Positions 1-7,976 of a stretch of 7,976 nucleotides of DNA are shown piece by piece. The position numbers were made by a program, and so were the translations under genes. Source of the stretch: Bradyrhizobium sp. (GTDB lineage: Bacteria > Pseudomonadota > Alphaproteobacteria > Rhizobiales > Xanthobacteraceae); contig JAICIT010000089.1 of NCBI GenBank assembly GCA_025960445.1, positions 1 through 7,976 on the forward strand. Direction: 5' to 3'. Every line of letters starts with the position of its first letter. The stretch's first letter is position 1. The notes under the pieces were generated by a model, which was not told the DNA's origin, did no database searches, and was given only the letters and a program-made list of their open reading frames with translations.

Positions 1-924
<924 letters not shown>

Positions 925-961
925 TCATCACCGGCAGCAAATTCGAAATTCTTTTTCAGCC

Positions 962-1007
962 ACGCGCTTCGAAGCGAAGCGCGTATGCCCGGCGAACAGC
1001 CGGGCAT
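962..1007 (-). repeat. Two abutting perfect hairpins in the rpoB-rpoC spacer
   Basis: In the 114-base gap between rpoB and rpoC two inverted repeats lie back to back. One has 10-base arms at 962-971 and 975-984 (ACGCGCTTCG / CGAAGCGCGT) around a 3-base loop. The other has 9-base arms at 985-993 and 999-1007 (ATGCCCGGC / GCCGGGCAT) around a 5-base loop. Both arms are perfect, and the outer stem ends touch without a gap. In the transcript they start 10 bases after the rpoB stop codon and leave the rpoC ribosome-binding site free. There is no U-run after either stem, so they do not look like an intrinsic terminator. They may protect the upstream mRNA end, form a processing site, or be a REP-like dispersed intergenic repeat. 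The structure is seen directly; the role is inferred. Confidence 0.8.
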
Positions 1008-1017
1008 GTCGCTTCAT

Positions 1018-5142
<4,125 letters not shown>

Positions 5143-5159
5143 CGTGGCCTCTCATTTCG

Positions 5160-5176
5160 TCGCCCATCAGGGGCGA
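5160..5176 (-). promoter_or_regulatory. rpoB: Short hairpin just upstream of the rpoB ribosome-binding site
   Basis: The arms TCGCCC (5160-5165) and GGGCGA (5171-5176) are perfectly complementary around a 5-base loop. In the mRNA the stem ends six bases before the GAGAGG ribosome-binding site and 17 bases before the rpoB ATG. It could influence ribosome access or simply cap the leader. A 6-base stem of this composition can arise by chance, so functional weight is low. Confidence 0.35.
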
Positions 5177-5454
5177 ACCTTCCGAAGCGCGATTGGCATC
5201 GCCCCCGGGTTGAATTTCGTCCGTTCCGTAGGCCCGGAAGCTCGTTTCAGGAGGAAAACCCTGAATCGAGGCACCAGACGTTCAAAACGCAAAAGGACGC
5301 GCGGGGCGCTTCTACGCACCCGCCCGTCAGAACCATCGTTTCACGGACTGCAAAAGCCCGAAATTGCCTGTCTCCCAACGGCTTGCCCAGAAACGCTGCC
5401 GCTCCCGCCGCCCACCGTGCTTTCGTGCTGTCGTCCCGATATGGGATGACAAGC

Positions 5455-5501
5455 GTGGAGATTCGAGGGGTAACTTCCCGAATCCCCACACATTTCTGTG
5501 T
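5455..5501 (-). promoter_or_regulatory. Strongest stem pair in the rplL-rpoB spacer
   Basis: A long stem is formed by GTGG (5455-5458) with CCAC (5486-5489), then after one A-C mismatch GATTCG (5460-5465) with CGAATC (5479-5484), and two more inner pairs after a bulged A. Directly overlapping its base is a second stem, ACACA (5488-5492) with TGTGT (5497-5501), whose loop reads GAAA in the RNA, a stable GNRA tetraloop. The two overlap by two bases, so only slightly shortened versions can coexist. No U-run follows, which argues against a simple intrinsic terminator and for a processing or pausing element. This is the best candidate in the spacer for an RNase III-type substrate. Confidence 0.4.
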
Positions 5502-5620
5502 ATAAAGCTCGTCCCGCCGCTTCGTTTGGCCTGATCGGCCACCCAGATCGGCGGAGCGATCGCCAAACCTCGCTCGGCTATGCCGAGCAGGTCGGCGAAT
5601 GGAACCGAAGCAAGCTTCGC

Positions 5621-5998
5621 TTACTTCAATTCCACCTTGGCGCCAGCCTTCTCGAGCTGGCCCTTGATCTTGTCGGCTTCGTCCTTGTTCACGCCTTCCT
5701 TGACCGGCTTGGGCGCGCCTTCGACGAGGTCCTTGGCTTCTTTCAGGCCGAGCCCGGTGATGGCGCGGACTTCCTTGATGACTTCGATCTTCTTCTCGCC
5801 AGCAGCGGCGAGGACGACCGTGAATTCGGTCTTTTCTTCAGCCGGAGCAGCGGCAGCACCGCCACCGGCAGGACCGGCTACCGCAACCGCGGCAGCGGCG
5901 GAGACGCCCCATTTTTCTTCGAGGAGCTTTGCCAGTTCGGCAGCTTCGAGCACCGTCAGGCTCGAGAGGTCGTCGACGATTTTCTGTAAGTCGGCCAT
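5621..5998 (-). CDS. rplL: 50S ribosomal protein L7/L12
   Basis: L7/L12 is the mobile stalk protein of the large ribosomal subunit, present as dimers on L10, and recruits and stimulates EF-G, EF-Tu and other factor GTPases. The 125-residue product has the expected three parts: an N-terminal dimerisation helix pair at about 1-33 ([20 protein letters not shown] onward), an Ala/Gly/Pro-rich hinge at about 34-54, and a globular C-terminal domain at about 55-125. The factor-binding surface is visible as [20 protein letters not shown] at 69-88 followed by [14 protein letters not shown]. The length is normal for the family. The ATG at 5998-5996 is preceded by AAGGAA (6011-6006) at 7 bases. It follows rplJ by 53 bases and precedes rpoB by 478. 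L12 is needed in several copies per ribosome, so its mRNA is usually translated more than that of rplJ. Confidence 0.99.
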   Translation of the reverse strand: MADLQKIVDDLSSLTVLEAAELAKLLEEKWGVSAAAAVAVAGPAGGGAAAAPAEEKTEFTVVLAAAGEKKIEVIKEVRAITGLGLKEAKDLVEGAPKPVKEGVNKDEADKIKGQLEKAGAKVELK

Positions 5999-6019
5999 TG
6001 ATCTGTTCCTTAAGCGTAT

Positions 6020-6031
6020 TGGTTCGAACCA
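6020..6031. repeat. 12-base perfect palindrome in the rplJ-rplL spacer
   Basis: TGGTTCGAACCA is a perfect palindrome in the 53-base gap between rplJ and rplL. Its 10-base core GGTTCGAACC recurs exactly at 6737-6746 in the leader upstream of rplJ. It could be a protein-binding site or coincidence. As RNA it can form at most a very short stem, because the palindrome leaves no loop without opening central pairs. Confidence 0.5.
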
Positions 6032-6051
6032 GGTTTGATTTGCGAAGGGAG

Positions 6052-6570
6052 TCAGGCCGCTTCGCTCTTTGAGGCATAGGCCTGAACGACGCGCGCAAGC
6101 TTTGCCGCGGGCGCAGTGGAGAGCTGAGCGATCTTGGTTGCCGGCGCCACGAGGAGGCCGACGATCTTTCCGCGCAACTCATCGAGCGACGGCAATGAGG
6201 CGAGCGCCTTTACGCCATCGACATTCAGGACGGTCTTGCCCATCGACCCGCCGAGGATGACGAACTGCTCGTTCGTCTTGGCGAATTCGATGGCAACCTT
6301 TGGCGCCGCTACCGGATCGTTTGAAGTCGCGATCACGGTCGGCCCCTTCAACAGGGAGCCGATGGCAACGACGTCTGTGCCTTCAAGAGCAATTTTGGCG
6401 AGACGGTTCTTCGAGACCTTCACCGACGCACCCGCCTGCTTCATCTGCATCCGCAGCTTCTGCATTTGGGCCACCGTAAGGCCGGAATAATGAGCCACGA
6501 CCGCAACGCTGGTGGTCTTGAACAGACCGTTCAGCGCCTCAACCGCGTCCTTTTTTGCCGCTCTTTCCAC
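6052..6570 (-). CDS. rplJ: 50S ribosomal protein L10, GTG start
   Basis: L10 anchors the L7/L12 dimers to 23S rRNA at the base of the stalk, and in bacteria the L10-L12 complex also represses its own mRNA. The product is 172 residues. The N-terminal rRNA-binding domain contains [19 protein letters not shown] (22-40) and the basic [16 protein letters not shown] (47-62); the C-terminal helix, about 143-168 ([20 protein letters not shown] onward), is the L12-binding spine. The frame stays open a further 35 codons upstream to an ATG at 6675, but the family's N-terminus is MERAAKK and a purine-rich GGAGAGAG (6584-6577) sits 6 bases before the GTG at 6570-6568. I therefore take GTG as the start; the upstream Arg/Gly/Pro-rich extension has no ribosomal-protein character. 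The stop is TGA at 6054-6052. It is the first gene of the rplJL-rpoBC run in view. Confidence 0.97.
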   Translation of the reverse strand: MERAAKKDAVEALNGLFKTTSVAVVAHYSGLTVAQMQKLRMQMKQAGASVKVSKNRLAKIALEGTDVVAIGSLLKGPTVIATSNDPVAAPKVAIEFAKTNEQFVILGGSMGKTVLNVDGVKALASLPSLDELRGKIVGLLVAPATKIAQLSTAPAAKLARVVQAYASKSEAA

Positions 6571-6576
6571 AGCAAG

Positions 6577-6584
6577 CTCTCTCC
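6577..6584 (-). promoter_or_regulatory. rplJ: Ribosome-binding site that fixes the rplJ GTG start
   Basis: In the mRNA the sequence GGAGAGAG precedes the GTG at 6570 with 6 bases between. It decides between GTG at codon 1 and the upstream in-frame ATG at 6675, because the first places the family's conserved N-terminus directly after the start. It lies immediately after the 3' arm of a predicted stem (6589-6618), so leader folding could change its exposure. Confidence 0.7.
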
Positions 6585-6588
6585 GGTT

Positions 6589-6637
6589 GGCGGCCGTTGC
6601 CTGATGGCAGGGACCGCCGGGTTGCACCCGTCGTCCC
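6589..6637 (-). promoter_or_regulatory. rplJ: Overlapping, mutually exclusive stems ahead of the rplJ ribosome-binding site
   Basis: Fold A pairs GGGAC (6610-6614) with GTCCC (6633-6637), enclosing CGGGT (6618-6622) with ACCCG (6626-6630) around a 3-base loop, with an asymmetric 3x2 internal loop between. Fold B pairs GGCGG (6589-6593) with CCGCC (6614-6618), enclosing TGCC (6598-6601) with GGCA (6606-6609). The two share bases 6610-6618 and cannot form together. Fold B ends five bases before the ribosome-binding site. This is the arrangement expected of a ligand-controlled leader, here plausibly L10-L12, but GC-rich DNA often yields competing stems by chance. Confidence 0.4.
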
Positions 6638-6736
6638 GCCCGAACCTGACCTCGACCGATTGAGCCGGAGGCCATAGGGGGCAGAACAACATTGAAAAGC
6701 CTGCCCTCCCGAGCCGATTGGGCTGCGGGGTGTCGA

Positions 6737-6746
6737 GGTTCGAACC
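6737..6746. repeat. Second copy of the GGTTCGAACC palindrome
   Basis: This perfect 10-base palindrome is identical to the core of the one at 6021-6030 on the other side of rplJ. The flanking bases differ. It resembles a tRNA T-loop motif, but no tRNA can be folded around it. Confidence 0.45.
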
Positions 6747-6801
6747 ATATCCGCCCCGCCGCTTCCAGCGACGCCAGCGAAATCCGGTCTTCACCCGTCT
6801 A

Positions 6802-6859
6802 TGCAGGCCATGCGATTAAGCCTTTGAAGAAACCTGGGGTTTCGCCGCGGGCGCCTGCA
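6802..6859 (-). other. Long-range stem with nested hairpin in the rplJ upstream region
   Basis: TGCAGGC (6802-6808) is complementary to GCCTGCA (6853-6859), and between them GAAACC (6829-6834) pairs with GGTTTC (6838-6843) around a 3-base loop. In the transcript the inner hairpin is followed by only UUC, so it is a poor terminator. Function is unknown. Confidence 0.35.
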
Positions 6860-7005
6860 GTCTTGGACAGGAATTGAGATCATCCGGCGAACCGAAGGAC
6901 CCCTGCTCACGTCCCCCAAAACAATGGTTTTCGTTCCTTTCGAGCAATCCATGCGGATGTCCTGAAAGGAATGGTCTCCGTGTATCGGGTTTTCGGAAGC
7001 GAGCA

Positions 7006-7035
7006 CGGACGTGCCAGCGACCGCCAGCACGTCCG
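7006..7035 (-). repeat. 9-base inverted repeat between the dehydrogenase gene and rplJ
   Basis: CGGACGTGC (7006-7014) and GCACGTCCG (7027-7035) are perfectly complementary around 12 bases. The transcript would form a strong GC-rich stem. No U-run follows it, so it is not a typical intrinsic terminator for the dehydrogenase gene, though it may stabilise its 3' end. A competing small palindrome, GCACG-GA-CGTGC, lies at 7003-7014. As DNA it could also serve as a dyad operator. Confidence 0.45.
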
Positions 7036-7043
7036 GAAACGGT

Positions 7044-7072
7044 TGTTTAACGACTCTCTTCCCTCTTGCCAA
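7044..7072 (-). promoter_or_regulatory. Weak candidate promoter for rplJ
   Basis: On the minus strand TTGGCA (7072-7067) and TAAACA (7049-7044) are separated by exactly 17 bases. The -35 matches 5 of 6 bases of the sigma-70 consensus; the -10 is poor. If used, it would give a leader of about 470 bases before rplJ. No better pair was found in the gap, and alphaproteobacterial promoters are often hard to recognise by eye. Confidence 0.2.
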
Positions 7073-7127
7073 GGGCTAATTCGGCGATTTGTCCAGCATT
7101 ATTGCGCGGGCGCGGCCAAAAACCGCG

Positions 7128-7976
7128 TCAAGCGTGCCGGACCTCATAGGGCAGTGATTTTCCTGCAAAAAACGCCTCCAGATTGGCGAGCACGCAATCC
7201 TGCATCGCCGCATGGGACTCCAGGGTGTGGCCGCCTACGTGAGGCGTCAGCACGACATTTGGAAAGCCGGTCAATTGATCCGGCGCGTGCGGCTCCTTCT
7301 CGTAAACGTCGAGACCGGCGCCCGCGATGGCACCCTCGCTGAGCGCGGCCACCAGGGCAGCCTGATCGATCACGGAGCCGCGCGAGATGTTGACGACGTA
7401 ACCCTCGCTGCCGAGCTTTCGCAGAATGTTGGCGTCGACGGCGTGATGCGTATCCGCGCCGGCACGAACCGCAATCATGAGCACGCTGCACCATTGCGCG
7501 AGTGCCTCAAGGCTCGTGAAATATTGATACGGTACATCGTGCCGGCGGCGGCTGAAATAAGCGATCTCGGACTCAAACGCAGCGATACGGGTTGCGATCT
7601 TGCCGCCGATTTCGCCCATGCCGTAAATGCCGACGCGGCGGCCGGGATTGCCCGGCTGCGGGCGCATCAATGGCGAAGGCTTTCCGACCGACCAGCTTCC
7701 GCTTCGGACGTAATTGTCCGCCGGCAACAGCCGCCGGGTCACCGCCAGCATCAAGGTGACCGCGAGATCGGCCACCGCTGCGGCATTCGCCGCCGGGCTG
7801 TGGGCAACGTGGATTCCGCGTTGCGCGGCAGCGGCCAGATCGATGCCGTCATATCCGGTTCCATAACAGACAACCGCGCCCAGCGACGGCATCTTGTCCA
7901 TCATGTCCCCGCCGAGCGGGGTGCTGCCCGCGCTGACCATGGCGCGAATCCCCGAAAGCTGCTCAGCCGTGAACAC
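7128..7976 (-). CDS. D-2-hydroxyacid dehydrogenase (glyoxylate/hydroxypyruvate reductase-like), N-terminus cut off
   Basis: This is an NAD(P)-dependent D-isomer-specific 2-hydroxyacid dehydrogenase, which interconverts a 2-oxoacid and its D-2-hydroxyacid in the cytoplasm. The visible 282 residues (counted from the window edge) contain the substrate-loop motif YGTGYDGID at 38-46, the nucleotide-binding GxGxxG as GMGEIG at 119-124, and the catalytic triad: Arg199 in NISRGSVID, Glu228 in the GLDVYEKEP block and His246 in TPHVGGHT. Basic residues after the second strand of the fold (FSRRR, 141-145) suggest a preference for NADPH, as in glyoxylate/hydroxypyruvate reductases. Family members are about 310-330 residues, so roughly 30-50 N-terminal residues lie outside the window and the GTG at the edge is unlikely to be the true start. 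The stop is TGA at 7130-7128. The exact substrate cannot be told. It reads in the same direction as rplJ but is 557 bases away and functionally unrelated. Confidence 0.93.
   Translation of the reverse strand: MFTAEQLSGIRAMVSAGSTPLGGDMMDKMPSLGAVVCYGTGYDGIDLAAAAQRGIHVAHSPAANAAAVADLAVTLMLAVTRRLLPADNYVRSGSWSVGKPSPLMRPQPGNPGRRVGIYGMGEIGGKIATRIAAFESEIAYFSRRRHDVPYQYFTSLEALAQWCSVLMIAVRAGADTHHAVDANILRKLGSEGYVVNISRGSVIDQAALVAALSEGAIAGAGLDVYEKEPHAPDQLTGFPNVVLTPHVGGHTLESHAAMQDCVLANLEAFFAGKSLPYEVRHA

Larger units (their letters stand above)
5143..5620 (-). promoter_or_regulatory. rplL-rpoB spacer: 478 bases, hairpin-rich, candidate attenuator or processing region
   Basis: No convincing gene lies here; the open frames present start at GTG or TTG, lack a good ribosome-binding site and resemble no family I know. 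In transcript order the region can fold into a small stem just after the rplL stop (arms 5615-5619 and 5606-5610), a perfect 7-base stem (5582-5588 / 5572-5578), an imperfect stem (5562-5568 / 5524-5530 with inner 5557-5561 / 5533-5537), a GAAA-tetraloop stem (5497-5501 / 5488-5492), a long stem (5489-5455) and a stem with one mismatch (5443-5450 / 5430-5437). In E. coli the corresponding spacer holds a partial transcription attenuator and an RNase III cut site that set the ribosomal-protein to polymerase ratio. A similar role here is inferred. I see no clear -35/-10 pair for a separate rpoB promoter. Confidence 0.5.
6571..7127 (-). promoter_or_regulatory. 557-base gap upstream of rplJ: probable promoter and structured L10 leader
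   Basis: Nothing here looks like a gene: the open frames are short, start mostly at TTG or GTG and read as low-complexity Arg/Gly/Pro shadows. Near rplJ the transcript has several stems: 6706-6701 with 6684-6679 (GGGCAG / CTGCCC), a two-tier stem at 6637-6610 and a two-tier stem at 6618-6589. Further up are a 7-base long-range pairing enclosing a 6-base hairpin (6859-6802) and a 9-base inverted repeat (7035-7006). Bacterial rplJ leaders commonly bind the L10-L12 complex for autogenous translational control, so that is the natural role of the proximal part. I cannot match it to the known L10-leader consensus by eye, and the exact transcription start is unknown. Confidence 0.5.

Noticed and set aside
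5247..5566. Two small minus-strand open frames (79-80 codons) in the rplL-rpoB spacer
   Set aside because: They start at GTG and TTG, overlap each other in different frames, lack ribosome-binding sites and cover the hairpin region; no family resemblance.
6721..6780. Possible tRNA gene suggested by GGTTCGAACC, which resembles a T-loop
   Set aside because: No five-pair T-stem, acceptor stem or anticodon arm can be built around it on either strand.
6791..7072. A 93-codon minus-strand open frame between the dehydrogenase gene and rplJ
   Set aside because: It starts at TTG without a ribosome-binding site, has no recognisable domain and is full of inverted repeats; not enough to call a gene.
7111..7127. 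CGCGG / CCGCG stem right after the dehydrogenase stop as an intrinsic terminator
   Set aside because: The stem is only five pairs and its T-run is in the loop rather than after the stem.
7096..7131. TTGACG near 7131-7126 with AATAAT at 7103-7098 as a promoter for rplJ
   Set aside because: The spacing is 22 bases, too long for a sigma-70 promoter, and no alternative partner hexamer fits.

Overview
The window is a piece of the conserved ribosomal-protein and RNA-polymerase gene cluster, read entirely on the minus strand. From the high-coordinate end to the low it carries the 3' part of a D-2-hydroxyacid dehydrogenase, then rplJ (L10), rplL (L7/L12), rpoB (beta) and the first 301 codons of rpoC (beta'). 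High GC and the character of the RpoB, RpoC, L10 and L12 proteins point to an alphaproteobacterium, most likely Bradyrhizobium or a close relative in the Nitrobacteraceae. That placement rests on remembered family sequences, not on a search.

Layout: 7976-7128 dehydrogenase, N-terminus cut by the window edge; 7127-6571 a 557-base gap with no convincing gene, which should hold the rplJ promoter and a structured leader; 6570-6052 rplJ from a GTG start; 6051-5999 a short spacer; 5998-5621 rplL; 5620-5143 a 478-base hairpin-rich spacer; 5142-1018 rpoB, full length and intact; 1017-904 a 114-base spacer with two abutting perfect hairpins; 903-1 rpoC, running off the edge.

L10 and L12 together form the ribosomal stalk that recruits translation factors, and beta and beta' form the catalytic core of RNA polymerase. 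Their co-transcription with independent tuning is classically achieved through L10-L12 feedback on the rplJ leader and partial attenuation plus RNA processing between rplL and rpoB. The gaps here have the lengths and foldable sequences expected of such control, but the mechanisms are inferred, not shown.

The coding content is ordinary. I found no mobile element, CRISPR array, tRNA, rRNA or novel multi-gene system. The points worth a second look are the noncoding spacers (tandem hairpins after rpoB, mutually exclusive folds in front of rplJ, a 10-base palindrome on both sides of rplJ) and a metabolic dehydrogenase where rplA would normally sit.
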